Of a stretch of DNA of 64,000 nt, positions 1 through 9,582 are shown one piece after another. The first letter of the stretch is position 1. The number at the start of each line of letters is the position of its first letter. This stretch comes from Pseudomonas sp. GD03919. Lineage in GTDB: Bacteria; Pseudomonadota; Gammaproteobacteria; Pseudomonadales; Pseudomonadaceae. The stretch covers positions 2,790,001 to 2,854,000 of the forward strand of contig NZ_CP104582.1 of NCBI RefSeq assembly GCF_029814935.1, read 5' to 3'. The notes below the pieces were generated by a model. The model saw only the letters and a list, made by a program, of their open reading frames with translations, was not told the DNA's origin and searched no databases. A program made the position numbers and the translations under genes.

Positions 1-1601
1 GGCTCTGCAACAGGCGGCGACATAACAGGCTCGTTCGGTGCCGGCTGGGACATGGGCAGGTCGGGATAGCGTGCCTTGAGTGCATCGATACGCGCAGCGT
101 CGAAGGCCTCACCCCGCAGCACCGCCTCCTCACGGGCAAAGCCTGCGCCATCACCGAGCATCGCCATGACTTCCAGCAGACGAAAGCGCAGATCACTGCG
201 CTGCGGTGCCTGAGCCAGTGCCTTGTTCAGTTCGCCACGGGCCTCGCTGAGACGCCCATAGGCGATATAGACATTGGCCGCCTCAAGCGCATCGACTGGC
301 GCCTGGGCCCGGGCAGGCACCGGTGTCGGCACGGCCTTCAGCACCGGCTCGGTAGGCACCGAAACGGCAATCTGCGGCTGGGGCTGTGGCTGAGACGCCT
401 GCGCCTTCGCTTGCACCTGAACCACGGGCTTGCCTGTGTCGCCACGCCGCCGCACAGCCCAGAACAGTGCACCGAGCAGCAATAAAAGACCCGTGCCACC
501 TGCCAGGAGCGTCGCCCACCAGCCACGCCCGGCAATGGGCTCCTGCAAACTGACCGGCGTTGCCACGACAGGCGCAGTAACGGGCTCGGCTGGTGTACGC
601 GCAGCCAGCTCAGCCAACTGGGCATCCTTCTGCGCGAGTTGTTCCTGCAATTGCTGCAGTTGCAGTTGCAACTGCGCCAGGCCTTGTTGCAACTGCAGGT
701 TTTCTGCAGCCTGGTTGGCCAACTCGGCATCCAGCTGACGCTGCTTCTCAGCCAGTAGCGCCAGGCTTTCGGCTTGTGGCGGCGCCGACTCCACAGCAGC
801 CGGTGGCGCGCTGAGCAATCCCTCGACACTGCTTTGTGCAGCGACGGGCGCGGCGTCGGCTGCCGTTGGTGCGGCAGTCGGCTGGAGCGCGCCTGCACGC
901 GCGGCATCCGGCAACAACAGAGCGGTACCAGCCAGCAGACGACTTGGATCACCACCAGCAAAGGCATTCGGGTTGAGGGCAAGAATGCCCTCCATCAATG
1001 CCTGCTGAGACAGCGTGCTGCCCTGCTCACGCAAACGCGCAGCGATGGACCAGAGGCTGTCGCCGCGCACGACTTGGTGACGATGCCCGGCCGTGGCACT
1101 CGGTGGAGGCACCGCTCTGACCGGTGCCACTGGAGCCTGAGCACGCGGGGTCACTTGCGAGACTACTGCAGCACTGGGCGCTGCCACCGAGGTGTAGGCC
1201 GATGAGCCTGGCGGGTCGAGCAGCACGGTGTATTCGCGCAGCAACTGACCGTTGGGGCGCGCCACCTCGACGATGAAATTCAGGTAAGGCTCGCGCACCG
1301 GACGGCTGGAAACCACACGAATGACACTGCGCGAACCACGTAACAGCGGCGTAAAACGCAAGTCATTGAGAAAGTACAAACGCTCGACGCCCGAACGGCT
1401 GAAGATCTCAGCAGGCGCCAGACCGACGCGCAAATCCTGCGCGCCCAGGTCACCCACCTCGAGCAATTCGATCTCGGCCTCGAACGGCTGGTTCAACGCC
1501 GAGTGCAGGGTGATGTCCCCCAACCCGAGCGCCGGCGCCATACCCGAATAGAGCGCAGAGCCAGACGCCAAGCCCAACATTAACTGACGCACCCGAGCCA
1601 T
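1..1601 (-). CDS. fimV: FimV-family LysM pilus/polarity protein (3' end outside window)
   Basis: About 533 codons are visible and the frame is still open at the window edge. The order is an N-terminal signal peptide (residues 1-25), the conserved FimV N-terminal domain (about 25-130, with LNQPFEAEIELLEV and LREYTVLLDPP), a proline/alanine linker, a LysM peptidoglycan-binding domain (about 173-231), a glutamine-rich coiled coil (about 275-335), one membrane helix (about 361-384) and the start of an acidic/TPR-like cytoplasmic part. FimV proteins organise the cell pole and support type IV pili and cAMP signalling. The early membrane helix makes this shorter than classical FimV, so it may be the FimV paralogue that sits near marR and recQ in Pseudomonas. 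The ATG is preceded by GGAGGT. Confidence 0.85.
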   Translation of the reverse strand, partial: MARVRQLMLGLASGSALYSGMAPALGLGDITLHSALNQPFEAEIELLEVGDLGAQDLRVGLAPAEIFSRSGVERLYFLNDLRFTPLLRGSRSVIRVVSSRPVREPYLNFIVEVARPNGQLLREYTVLLDPPGSSAYTSVAAPSAAVVSQVTPRAQAPVAPVRAVPPPSATAGHRHQVVRGDSLWSIAARLREQGSTLSQQALMEGILALNPNAFAGGDPSRLLAGTALLLPDAARAGALQPTAAPTAADAAPVAAQSSVEGLLSAPPAAVESAPPQAESLALLAEKQRQLDAELANQAAENLQLQQGLAQLQLQLQQLQEQLAQKDAQLAELAARTPAEPVTAPVVATPVSLQEPIAGRGWWATLLAGGTGLLLLLGALFWAVRRRGDTGKPVVQVQAKAQASQPQPQPQIAVSVPTEPVLKAVPTPVPARAQAPVDALEAANVYIAYGRLSEARGELNKALAQAPQRSDLRFRLLEVMAMLGDGAGFAREEAVLRGEAFDAARIDALKARYPDLPMSQPAPNEPVMSPPVAE

Positions 1602-1836
1602 GTGACCTCCAGGGTTATCCTGATCGAACGCCACCTCCACGACTCCTGCCTGAGCTTCCATTGGTCGGGAGACTGGCGCCCTTGAAAGTTCCGAGAACGG
1701 CTGACAAGCCTCTTGTCGAGGCCGTCTCGGATTAGATTATGGCTACTGATTCACAAAGTAGCGGCCTGGGCGTCAGTTTGCCGATGAAAGCACGGTGCCA
1801 TCAAGCGCCATTAGTCAAAAGCTGGACACAAAAATG

Positions 1837-1861
1837 ATTTCGATCAGAAAGTGATCGAAAT
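1837..1861. terminator. Perfect 10-bp inverted repeat between marR and fimV-like gene
   Basis: ATTTCGATCA and its exact complement flank a 5-base loop. The repeat lies 19 bases past the marR stop and about 236 bases before the fimV-like start. Reading on the minus strand, a short T-run (CATTTTTGTG) follows it. This fits a terminator for marR. The stem is AT-rich for this genome, so an operator is the alternative. Confidence 0.4.
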
Positions 1862-1879
1862 TTTGACACCAACAGCCGG

Positions 1880-2311
1880 TCACTTCATCAAATTACCCAG
1901 TACACGGGCGTGAACCTGCTGGCAGCGACGCAGATCATCCTCATCAATACCGGCAAAGACCTCATGGCGCAGCTGGGTGGAGATCGCCTCGATCTTTTCA
2001 ATCAGCGGCTGCGCCTTGGGCTGCAGCGCGATCTTCTTGGCGCGACGGTCTTCAGGCACTGCCACACGCGTCACTAGTTCCTGGCTCTCCAGGCTGTCGA
2101 GCAGTCGTGCCAGAGTAGGCCCCTCTACGCCGACGCTCTGCGCCAGTTCACGCTGGGTGGGCATTTCGGTGAAGCGCGCCAGGTGCAAGAGCACCAGCCA
2201 GCGCGCCTGGGACAGCCCCAGTCCGACCAGACGTCTATCGAGTTCGGAACGCCAGGCGCGCGACAACTGGGCAACCTGCATGGCAAAGCGGTGTTGATCG
2301 GGGTAAGACAT
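1880..2311 (-). CDS. MarR/SlyA-family transcriptional regulator
   Basis: This 143-residue protein has the usual length of the family. The winged-helix region (about 35-100) shows SQARWLVLLHLARF, TQRELAQSVGVEGPTLARLLDSLE and the wing motif VPEDRRAKKIAL. These are typical of dimeric SlyA-like repressors whose DNA binding is relieved by small aromatic or oxidising ligands. The next gene downstream is the FimV-like gene after a 278-base gap, and the diguanylate cyclase lies upstream on the same strand. No efflux or enzyme partner is adjacent, so the target is unknown; it may control genes elsewhere. Confidence 0.85.
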   Translation of the reverse strand: MSYPDQHRFAMQVAQLSRAWRSELDRRLVGLGLSQARWLVLLHLARFTEMPTQRELAQSVGVEGPTLARLLDSLESQELVTRVAVPEDRRAKKIALQPKAQPLIEKIEAISTQLRHEVFAGIDEDDLRRCQQVHARVLGNLMK

Positions 2312-2446
2312 GGGCTAACGGACTCATACAAAGGTCAAAAACTAATTATTAGCCAGCTAGCCATAACCCGTTGCTCAGGGCAAGTCCAGATTGTTGCGTG
2401 ACCGTTGCAGGATACGACCGATTTGCACTGAATACATTTTCCGGGC

Positions 2447-3640
2447 TCAGACAGAGACCTGATTACGTCCAGACGCCTTGGCCTGATACAACGCACGATC
2501 AGCCTGCTCGTACAACTGGCTGAGCTGCGGCTGACTGTCCGGACTCAACCAGGCAACCCCGACCGACATGGTCAGCACCTTGCCACTGGCGGACTCGCGA
2601 TGACTGATACCCGCCTGCTCCAATGCCTGCCGCAGGGCTTCAGCGCGCCGTACCGCTTCATCGGCAGCGATGTCGAAGAGCAACAGGGCGAATTCCTCGC
2701 CACCGAGACGCACCCCCATATCCAGCGGCCGTCTGGCCGCCTGCTGGATAAGCGCGCCGACATGTTGCAAGGCGACGTCTCCAGCCTGATGACCATAGCT
2801 GTCGTTATAGGCCTTGAAATGATCGATATCGCATAGCAGCAGCGCCAGTGACTTGCCTTCTCGTTGTGCCTGACGCCACAGACGTTCGAACTGTCGATTG
2901 AAACTGCGTCGGTTGTGCAGCCCCGTCAGGCTGTCGTGATAGGCCAACAGACGCATCAGCCGGCTGACCAGAAAATACTCGCGCGACTTGTGCTCGAGCA
3001 GGTAGCAGCCGACGCCACCGATAAGGTTGCCGAAGGTCAGCAACAGCACATTGTTGAGCAGCTTGGGCACCGGCAAGCCAGCTGCCAGCTCCGCCAACAC
3101 ATAGGCCAGCAATACCACCAGGGAACAGATAACGGCCTCACTCAACCGCAGCCCCACGAGAAAGTAAGCGGCCATGCTCACCAGCATCAGCCCTTCATAG
3201 GGGTAGTCGGGGTCGGCACGATGAGCCACACCGACGATCATCGCAGCCCCGACACCCAGCACGAGGATGCAGGTCATGCTCAGCGGCAGCCAGAGATGAC
3301 GATAGCGGCGCTGCACAATGAAAAAGGCACACACCAGCAAAACAGCCAGCGCCAGAACACGAATGGCAATGACCCAACTGACGTGCGAGGCCGGCACGAC
3401 GGCCATATCGAATACCGTCAGTGCCAGCCAGATCACGGCCGCCACGCTCAGTGCAATACGTTTGAGCTCGAAGCTCTCCTCAAGGATAGAGGCGCGGTAC
3501 TCACGCTCCAGCGCCTGAGAAAAGCGCAATCGGCGAAAGCCCTGGCTGAGCTGATCGGCATAAGGGCTGGGACGAACTTCGTCGAGCCAGGCTTGATCCT
3601 TGGGCACCCTTACCTCGTCAACAGGCGATGTGCTCCTCAC
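2447..3640 (-). CDS. Membrane-bound diguanylate cyclase (GGDEF domain)
   Basis: The 397-residue protein starts with a cytoplasmic segment, then about six hydrophobic helices (roughly residues 55-215), then a GGDEF domain (about 230-397). The active-site loop reads GGEEF. An RxxD inhibitory site (RPLD) lies five residues before it, so synthesis of cyclic-di-GMP should be feedback-inhibited. CDIDHFKAYNDSYGHQAGD marks the metal/substrate motif. It lies 60 bases downstream of recQ on the same strand. P. aeruginosa carries the diguanylate cyclase HsbD beside recQ, and this may be its counterpart; that is inferred from position and architecture, not from an alignment. Confidence 0.9.
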   Translation of the reverse strand: MRSTSPVDEVRVPKDQAWLDEVRPSPYADQLSQGFRRLRFSQALEREYRASILEESFELKRIALSVAAVIWLALTVFDMAVVPASHVSWVIAIRVLALAVLLVCAFFIVQRRYRHLWLPLSMTCILVLGVGAAMIVGVAHRADPDYPYEGLMLVSMAAYFLVGLRLSEAVICSLVVLLAYVLAELAAGLPVPKLLNNVLLLTFGNLIGGVGCYLLEHKSREYFLVSRLMRLLAYHDSLTGLHNRRSFNRQFERLWRQAQREGKSLALLLCDIDHFKAYNDSYGHQAGDVALQHVGALIQQAARRPLDMGVRLGGEEFALLLFDIAADEAVRRAEALRQALEQAGISHRESASGKVLTMSVGVAWLSPDSQPQLSQLYEQADRALYQAKASGRNQVSV

Positions 3641-3700
3641 CTTAGCCGCGCCGCTGCAATGCCGCCACAGGCGCAGCAGCGCTTTCTCTGACCAGGTGTT

Positions 3701-5833
3701 TCAGAGTTCGAACTCCGCCTGCAGGGCTGCGCGTACGCAATAGAGCACTGCTTCGTCAATACGACCGGCAAACAGTGGCGCAATGTCACTGACCGGCGGC
3801 AACTCGCCCTCTCCGTCGAGGAAGGCCTCCTGAATCTCGCCCAACAGGTCTTCCGGCAGATCCAGCGCTTGCTCAAGGCTCAACTGCTGTGCGGCGATCG
3901 CCTCCGCCAACAGGCTGTAGACGTTCTTCTCGCTGCAGTTGAGCTGGCCGGCGATTTGCGTCGGCGTCATGCCGGCGCGGGCCAGGCTGACCAGTTCATG
4001 ACGCAGGTCGGCAACTGGCGCCGGCGCGGCTTCCTCAACCGCGCCATTGAGCACCTGCAGAAAAGCCTGGCCATAGCGTTCCAGCTTGCGTGCACCGACA
4101 CCACTGACTTCGGCCATTTCGCGCAGCGAGCCCGGCTGGCTGCGCAACATTTCCAGCAGCGTGGCATCGGGGAAGATCACGTACGGCGGAACGCTGTGCT
4201 CTTCGGCCAGCTTACGCCGCAGGCTGCGTAGCGCCTCCCACATGTCCCGCTCATGGCCGCGCACCAGTTGGCTGGCAGCGCTACTGGAGGCCTTGGCCGC
4301 CTGTGCCGGCTTGGGCTCACGGCGCAGTTGCAGGCTGACCTCGCCACGCAGCAGCGGCCGGCAGCTCTCACTCAGGCGCAAACCGCCGAAGCCGTCCAGA
4401 TCGACATCGGCCAGGCCACGGGCGACTAGCTGACGGAACAGGGTGCGCCACTCGACCTCGGAAAAACCCTTGCCGACGCCGAACACCGCCAGGTGCTGAT
4501 GGCCAGCAACGCGAATCTTCTCGTTGTCGCGGCCCAGCAGAATGTCCACCAGATGACCGACACCATAGCGCTGGCCGCTGCGATAGACCGCCGACAACGC
4601 CTGACGCGCCGGCTCGGTAGCATCCCAGGTCTCGACGCCATCGATGCAGTTGTCGCAGTGCCCACAAGGGTTGGGCAATTCTTCATCGAAGTAAGCCAGC
4701 AGCGCCTGACGGCGGCAGCGGGTTTCCTCGCACAGGGCGAGCATGGCATCGAGTTTGTGCTGCTCGATGCGCTTGTGGCGCTCGTCGCCGTCGGAATTGT
4801 TGAGCATCTGCTTGAGGAAGATCACATCCTGCAGGCCGTAAGCCATCCAGGCATCGGCTGGCAGGCCGTCACGGCCGGCGCGACCGGTTTCCTGGTAGTA
4901 GGCCTCCAGCGACTTGGGCAGATCGAGGTGGCAAACGAAGCGCACGTTGGGCTTGTCGATACCCATGCCGAAGGCGATGGTGGCCACCATTATGAGGCCT
5001 TCCTCGTTGAGGAAACGCTTCTGGTGATAGGCGCGCAGCTCGTTGGGCAAACCGGCGTGGTAAGGCAAAGCCGGAAAACCCTGGCTGCTGAGAAAGTCGG
5101 CGACCTCCTCGACCTTCTTGCGCGACAGGCAATAGACGATACCGGCATCGCCCTTGCGCGGCGCGAGAAAGCTCAGCAGTTGCTTGCGCGGCTGGTCCTT
5201 GGGCTGGATACGATAGAAGATGTTTGGCCGGTCGAAGCTCGACAGAAAGCGCTCGGCGTTTCCCAGATGCAGGCGCTGGACGATTTCTTCGCGGGTGCGC
5301 TTGTCCGCCGTGGCGGTCAGGGCGATACGCGGCACATTGGGAAAAAGCTCAGCCAACTGGCCGAGCTGCAGGTACTCCGGACGGAAATCATGGCCCCACT
5401 GCGATACGCAGTGCGCTTCATCGATGGCGAACAGGGCGATATCCAGACCCTGCAGGAAGCTCAGCATGCGCGGCTGCACCAGGCGCTCGGGCGCCAGGTA
5501 GAGCATCTTGATCTGCCCACTGCGGATACGGTCGGCAATCTCGCGCTGTTCATCGGTGCTCAGGGTGGAGTTCAACGCCACGGCTGCCACACCCAACTCG
5601 TCGAGGGTGGCCACCTGATCGTCCATCAGTGCGATCAACGGTGAAACCACCACTGCCAGGCCCTCGCGCATCAGTGCCGGCACCTGGAAGCACAGCGACT
5701 TGCCGCCGCCGGTCGGCATCAGCACCAGGGCATCGCCGCCGCCGGCCACGCGCTCGATGATCGCGGCCTGGTTGCCGCGAAAGGCGTCGTAGCCGAAAAC
5801 GTCTTTGAGAATGCGCATGGCGTGGTCGAGCAT
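3701..5833 (-). CDS. recQ: ATP-dependent DNA helicase RecQ
   Basis: RecQ unwinds DNA 3'-to-5' in recombination and fork repair. The start at [18 protein letters not shown] was chosen over an upstream in-frame ATG because RecQ homologues begin there; it gives 710 residues, the normal length. Motif I is PTGGGKS, motif II is [18 protein letters not shown], and motif VI is [10 protein letters not shown]. The zinc-binding cysteines (CEETRCRR and PCGHCDNC) follow at about 375-400, then a winged-helix domain and an HRDC domain near 530-605. The C-terminal 100 residues resemble a helix-turn-helix region seen in Pseudomonas RecQ. Confidence 0.97.
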   Translation of the reverse strand: MLDHAMRILKDVFGYDAFRGNQAAIIERVAGGGDALVLMPTGGGKSLCFQVPALMREGLAVVVSPLIALMDDQVATLDELGVAAVALNSTLSTDEQREIADRIRSGQIKMLYLAPERLVQPRMLSFLQGLDIALFAIDEAHCVSQWGHDFRPEYLQLGQLAELFPNVPRIALTATADKRTREEIVQRLHLGNAERFLSSFDRPNIFYRIQPKDQPRKQLLSFLAPRKGDAGIVYCLSRKKVEEVADFLSSQGFPALPYHAGLPNELRAYHQKRFLNEEGLIMVATIAFGMGIDKPNVRFVCHLDLPKSLEAYYQETGRAGRDGLPADAWMAYGLQDVIFLKQMLNNSDGDERHKRIEQHKLDAMLALCEETRCRRQALLAYFDEELPNPCGHCDNCIDGVETWDATEPARQALSAVYRSGQRYGVGHLVDILLGRDNEKIRVAGHQHLAVFGVGKGFSEVEWRTLFRQLVARGLADVDLDGFGGLRLSESCRPLLRGEVSLQLRREPKPAQAAKASSSAASQLVRGHERDMWEALRSLRRKLAEEHSVPPYVIFPDATLLEMLRSQPGSLREMAEVSGVGARKLERYGQAFLQVLNGAVEEAAPAPVADLRHELVSLARAGMTPTQIAGQLNCSEKNVYSLLAEAIAAQQLSLEQALDLPEDLLGEIQEAFLDGEGELPPVSDIAPLFAGRIDEAVLYCVRAALQAEFEL

Positions 5834-6005
5834 GAAGGTCTCCAAATCTGGCCGCGCATTATGCCGCAGGATAGCAGGCAACAGGGCGCCAACCCGTCCG
5901 AAGCAGCCGAATCTCCATCTGCAGAGCGCCCGCGCTGGTCGCAGAGGCGGCGGTGAACTAGAATCTCACCTCGTTTATCCCCTAAGCCTCAAGGTAACCC
6001 CCACG

Positions 6006-6590
6006 ATGTCCTTCGCTGAGCAACTGTCCCGCCTGCAAGCCTTTCTCGATGCCGATGAGTTGCATGAGGAAGCGTTGGACTACGTGGCCGCCCATGGCTA
6101 CCTGACCGCACTGGCAATCTGCCCCGATCAGGTGCCGGAGCGTGAATGGATCGACGCGCTGTTCGCCGAACCGCCGCACTACCGCAGCGATGCCGAACGC
6201 GAAGAGATCGAAGGTACGCTGATCCACCTCAAGGCGCACATCGCGCGCCAGTTGGCCGGTGAAGAAGAGCCGGAACTGCCCTGCGACCTGGACCTCGGCG
6301 AGGAGCCGGACGACTCCGACCTGCGCGGCTGGTGCATCGGCTTCATGGAAGGTGTGTTCCTGCGCGAGGCCGTGTGGTTCGAGGATGCCGAAGACGAAGT
6401 CAGCGAACTGCTGCTGCCGATCATGGTTGGTTCCGGCCTGTTCGACGAGCAGCAGGAGTTCGCCGAGATCGCCCGCGACCACGACCTGGTGGACAGCATG
6501 ATCGAGCAGATTCCCGAACTGCTGACCGCCCTCTTCCTGCTGTGCCAGGCGCCGGAAGAAAAGCCCGCGCTGCTCAAGCCCCGCCACTGA
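6006..6590 (+). CDS. UPF0149 (YecA/YgfB-type) family protein
   Basis: A 194-residue acidic protein. The ATG at MSFAEQLSRLQAFL was chosen because upstream in-frame codons overlap the recQ promoter and look non-coding. GWCIGFMEGVFLREAVWF is the characteristic UPF0149 helix, near residues 110-127. The C-terminal zinc-binding SEC-C motif of true YecA is absent, so it is closer to the short YgfB-like form. Members have been linked to regulation in Pseudomonas, but the function of this one is not known. It is divergent from recQ and followed by ybaN after 49 bases. Confidence 0.85.
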   Translation: MSFAEQLSRLQAFLDADELHEEALDYVAAHGYLTALAICPDQVPEREWIDALFAEPPHYRSDAEREEIEGTLIHLKAHIARQLAGEEEPELPCDLDLGEEPDDSDLRGWCIGFMEGVFLREAVWFEDAEDEVSELLLPIMVGSGLFDEQQEFAEIARDHDLVDSMIEQIPELLTALFLLCQAPEEKPALLKPRH

Positions 6591-6639
6591 CCGTACCAGC
6601 CGGGGGGGCAATGCCCCGGCCGGCCGCCAAGAATTGTCC

Positions 6640-7038
6640 ATGCCGCGTGATATCCAGCCCAGCCGCCATCGCAGCGTCCGTTATCTGCTGCTGACCATCG
6701 GCTGGCTGAGTGTGGCACTCGGGGTCATCGGCATCTTCCTGCCGGTGCTGCCGACCACGCCTTTTCTACTCCTGGCGGCCGCCTGTTTCGTGCGCAGCTC
6801 CCGGCGTTTTTACCTCTGGCTGGTCACCCACCAGCACCTGGGGCCTTGGATTCGCGACTACCTCGAAGGCCAGGGCATACCGCTCAAGGGCAAGGTCTAC
6901 GCCCTGCTGCTGATGTGGGCCAGCATCACCCTCTCCTGCTATCTGGTGCCGCTGCCCTGGGCACGTGCCTTCATGCTGACCAGCGCGGTACTGGTAAGCA
7001 TCTATATCCTGCGCCAGAAGACGCTGCAACGCCCCTGA
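6640..7038 (+). CDS. ybaN: YbaN family inner-membrane protein (DUF454)
   Basis: A 132-residue protein with two or three membrane helices. The DUF454 signature is visible as GVIGIFLPVLPTTPFLLLAA, followed by a short polar loop with CFVRSSRRFYLWL. A TTG two codons upstream could also serve as start; the ATG is preferred. The biochemical role of DUF454 is not established. It probably forms a small operon with the UPF0149 gene just upstream. A GC-rich stretch with a weak inverted repeat follows the stop. Confidence 0.88.
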   Translation: MPRDIQPSRHRSVRYLLLTIGWLSVALGVIGIFLPVLPTTPFLLLAAACFVRSSRRFYLWLVTHQHLGPWIRDYLEGQGIPLKGKVYALLLMWASITLSCYLVPLPWARAFMLTSAVLVSIYILRQKTLQRP

Positions 7039-7171
7039 GGCCCTTCGGGGGACACAGGCTGGTCACGGCCTCGACAACCTTTTGACAGTGCTCGCCTGCC
7101 CTGACGGATCGGCCGGCAAATAGCCGGCACCTCACCTAGACTCACCGAATCAGGCCTACAGGCACGACCTC

Positions 7172-7789
7172 ATGCGACGGCGACGTATTCAGCGATGGTG
7201 GTGGCAGCTGTCGATCTTCTGGATCGGCGGCATGTTGCTGGCTGGCCTGACGCTGGCCAACTGGGACTTTGCCCAGATTCTGAAGAACGCCGAAAGTCGC
7301 TATGGCAATCTCGGCCAGGCGCAGGCACGCATCCTCGATTGGGAAGCGCTGATCAAGAGCAGCGCGGCGTTGCCAGAGCTCGACAAGCTCAACGAGGTCA
7401 ATCGTTTTTTCAACCGCAAGGTGCGCTTCGTTGACGACATTCAGCTCTGGCGGGAAAACGATTACTGGGCCACCCCCGTGGAAATGCTGATCAAGGGCGC
7501 CGGCGATTGCGAGGACTACTCCATCGCCAAGTACTTCACCCTCAGGCGCCTCGGCATTCCCAGCGAGAAGCTGCGCATCACCTACGTCAAGGCGCTGAAC
7601 TACAACCAGGCGCACATGGTGCTGACCTATTACGCCAGCCCCAGCGCCGAGCCCCTGGTGCTGGACAACCTGATCAACGACATCCGCCCTGCGTCACAGC
7701 GCAAGGACCTGCTCCCCGTCTACGCCTTCAACGCCGAAGGCCTCTACCTGCCGGGTTCCAACATCCGCAAGGCTTCGATCGCCCGGTAG
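7172..7789 (+). CDS. lapG: LapG-type periplasmic cysteine protease, C-terminus replaced
   Basis: LapG cleaves the N-terminal retention module of giant RTX adhesins in the periplasm and so releases biofilm cells; LapD normally restrains it in response to c-di-GMP. Visible features are an N-terminal membrane/signal segment (about 12-30), the Cys of GDCEDYSI (about 113), the His of NQAHMVL and the Asp of VLDNLINDI, which together form the DUF920 transglutaminase-like triad. The protein follows the family until about residue 195 (FNAEGLYLPGSN), then ends after a few unrelated residues. Pseudomonas LapG normally continues for another 25-30 residues. The following DNA is an exporter ATPase tail, so the gene ends at a deletion junction. 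The triad is intact, so activity is possible but unproven. Confidence 0.85.
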   Translation: MRRRRIQRWWWQLSIFWIGGMLLAGLTLANWDFAQILKNAESRYGNLGQAQARILDWEALIKSSAALPELDKLNEVNRFFNRKVRFVDDIQLWRENDYWATPVEMLIKGAGDCEDYSIAKYFTLRRLGIPSEKLRITYVKALNYNQAHMVLTYYASPSAEPLVLDNLINDIRPASQRKDLLPVYAFNAEGLYLPGSNIRKASIAR

Positions 7790-8106
7790 GCGAACGCGGG
7801 CAACTGCTCTCCGGTGGCCAGCGCCAGGCAGTGCTGCTGGCCCGCGCGCTGCTGCTCGACCCGCCAATCCTGGTGCTCGACGAACCCACCAGCGCCATGG
7901 ACAACACCAGCGAAGACCTGCTGCGCCAGCGCCTGCACAACTGGGTACAAGGCAAGACGCTGATCCTCATCACCCATCGCGCCTCCATGCTCAGCCTGGT
8001 CGACCGTCTGACCGTGCTGGATAGCGGCAAAGTGGTAGCGGATGGCCCCAAAGAGGCCGTGATCGAAGCCTTGCGCAAGGGCCGTGTCGGCCCGGCCAGC
8101 CTGTAG
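7762..8106 (+). pseudogene. lapB: Remnant of LapB-type ABC exporter ATPase (last 114 codons)
   Basis: In a frame different from lapG, the DNA encodes the end of a type I secretion ATPase: HPQGFDRPVGERG, the signature LSGGQRQ, Walker B ILVLDEPTSAMD and the H-loop ITHR, ending GRVGPASL. The Walker A motif, the membrane domain and the peptidase-like N-terminus are missing. About 600 residues are therefore lost compared with a full LapB exporter. No start codon or ribosome site precedes the remnant. It sits directly before lapC, as lapB does in intact lap loci, which fixes its identity. Confidence 0.88.
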
Positions 8107-8118
8107 GAGCGATCTGTG

Positions 8119-9477
8119 ATGCACGCGACGCAGAACCTCGGCAACTACTTCGACAGCCTGCGCGAAAAACGCCAGGACACCGAATTCATGCCGGAAGTCG
8201 AAGGCGCCATCCTGGAGGATTCACCCTGGCTGAGCCGCATCACGGTATGGGTGGTCAGCGCCTGCCTGCTCACGGCATTGATCTGGGCGCATTTTGCCGT
8301 GCTTGAGGAAGTCACCACCGGCGAAGGCAAGGCCATCCCCTCGAGCAAAGTGCAGGTGATCCAGAATCTCGAAGGCGGCATCGTCAGCGAGATATTCGTG
8401 CGCGAGGGCCAGGTGGTGGACAAAGGCGATACCCTGCTGAGGCTCGATGACACGCGCTTCCTCTCCAACCGCGGCGAAACCGAAGCGGATCGTCTGGCGC
8501 TCATCGCCCGTCTCGAACGTCTCAGTGCAGAGGCCGAAGGTCGCGCACCACGGCTGCCCGAGGAAATCACCCGCGATGCGCCACAGTTGGCCGAAGACCA
8601 ACTGGCTCTCTACCGCTCACGGCAGGAGCGCGTGCGCAGTGAGCAACGCACCCTCGGTGAGCAGCTACGACAGAAGGAGCAGGAGCTGGCCGAATTTCGT
8701 TCCAAGGCCCAGCAATACCGCTCCAGCCTGGGCCTGCTGCAGCAGGAGCTGAACATGTCACAGCCGCTGGTGGCTTCGGGCGCGATTTCCCAGGTCGAGG
8801 TGCTACGCCTGCGCCGCAGCCTGGTGGAAGTACGCGGCTCACTGGAGGCCACCAACCTGGCCATTCCGCGTGCCGAAGCGGCCATGAGCGAAATCAGAAG
8901 CAAGATGGAGGAGTCCGAGCTGGCTTTTCGCGCCGAAGCCTTCAAGGAACTCAATGAAGTACGCACGGAACTGCAGAAGATCACCGCCACCAGCGTAGCC
9001 ATCGAAGACAAGGTGACCCGCACCACCGTGACCTCGCCCGTGCGCGGCGTGATCAAGCAACTCAAGGTCAACACCATCGGCGGTGTGGTTCAGCCAGGTA
9101 GCGACATGCTGGAAATCGTGCCGCTGGATGACAGCCTGCTGATCGAAGCCAAGGTGCGCCCACAGGATGTCGCTTTCCTGCACCCGGGTCAGAAGGCCAT
9201 GGTCAAGTTCACTGCCTATGACTACACCATCTATGGCGGCCTCAAGGCCAATCTGGAATTGATCAGCGCCGACACCATCACCGACGAGGAAGGCAACAGC
9301 TTCTACCTGATCCAGGTGCGTACCGAAAAAAGCCATCTTGGCAATCCGGAACACCCCCTGCTGATCATCCCCGGCATGGTCGCCACCGTAGACATCATCA
9401 CCGGCGAAAAAAGTGTACTGGACTACCTGCTCAAACCGGTGCTCAAGGCCCGCTCGGAAGCCATGCGCGAGCGTTGA
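8119..9477 (+). CDS. lapC: LapC-type HlyD membrane fusion protein of type I adhesin export
   Basis: A 452-residue periplasmic adaptor of the HlyD family. One membrane helix (about 37-58) is followed by a split lipoyl domain (GGIVSEIFVREGQVVDKGDTLLRLDD and, later, TVTSPVRGVIKQLKVNTIGG), a long alpha-helical hairpin (about 125-300) and a beta-barrel end. It should bridge an inner-membrane ABC exporter and a TolC-like outer-membrane protein. The start was placed at ATG 8119, eight bases after AGGAG; GTG 8116 is also possible. The cognate ATPase upstream is only a fragment, so LapC has no local partner. Confidence 0.88.
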   Translation: MHATQNLGNYFDSLREKRQDTEFMPEVEGAILEDSPWLSRITVWVVSACLLTALIWAHFAVLEEVTTGEGKAIPSSKVQVIQNLEGGIVSEIFVREGQVVDKGDTLLRLDDTRFLSNRGETEADRLALIARLERLSAEAEGRAPRLPEEITRDAPQLAEDQLALYRSRQERVRSEQRTLGEQLRQKEQELAEFRSKAQQYRSSLGLLQQELNMSQPLVASGAISQVEVLRLRRSLVEVRGSLEATNLAIPRAEAAMSEIRSKMEESELAFRAEAFKELNEVRTELQKITATSVAIEDKVTRTTVTSPVRGVIKQLKVNTIGGVVQPGSDMLEIVPLDDSLLIEAKVRPQDVAFLHPGQKAMVKFTAYDYTIYGGLKANLELISADTITDEEGNSFYLIQVRTEKSHLGNPEHPLLIIPGMVATVDIITGEKSVLDYLLKPVLKARSEAMRER

Positions 9478-9496
9478 ATACCTGCCGTGCACGCTG

Positions 9497-9565
9497 CGTA
9501 GCCCGGATGAAATCCGGGATTGATGGTCGAGACGCAGAACCTCCCCGGATTGCATCCGGGCTACG
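9497..9565. repeat. Inverted pair of REP-like 22-mers
   Basis: CGTAGCCCGGATGAAATCC(GGG) at 9497-9518 faces its near-exact complement at 9544-9565, 25 bases away. This 'tagcccggatgcaatccggg' type of repeat is common between genes in this Pseudomonas group. It lies just after lapC and may act as a transcript end or an mRNA stabiliser. Confidence 0.7.
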
Positions 9566-9582
9566 TGGCCGGAGCGATACCA

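Noticed and set aside
4493..5644. 383-codon plus-strand open frame
   Set aside because: It is antisense to recQ helicase motifs and has no recognisable domain.
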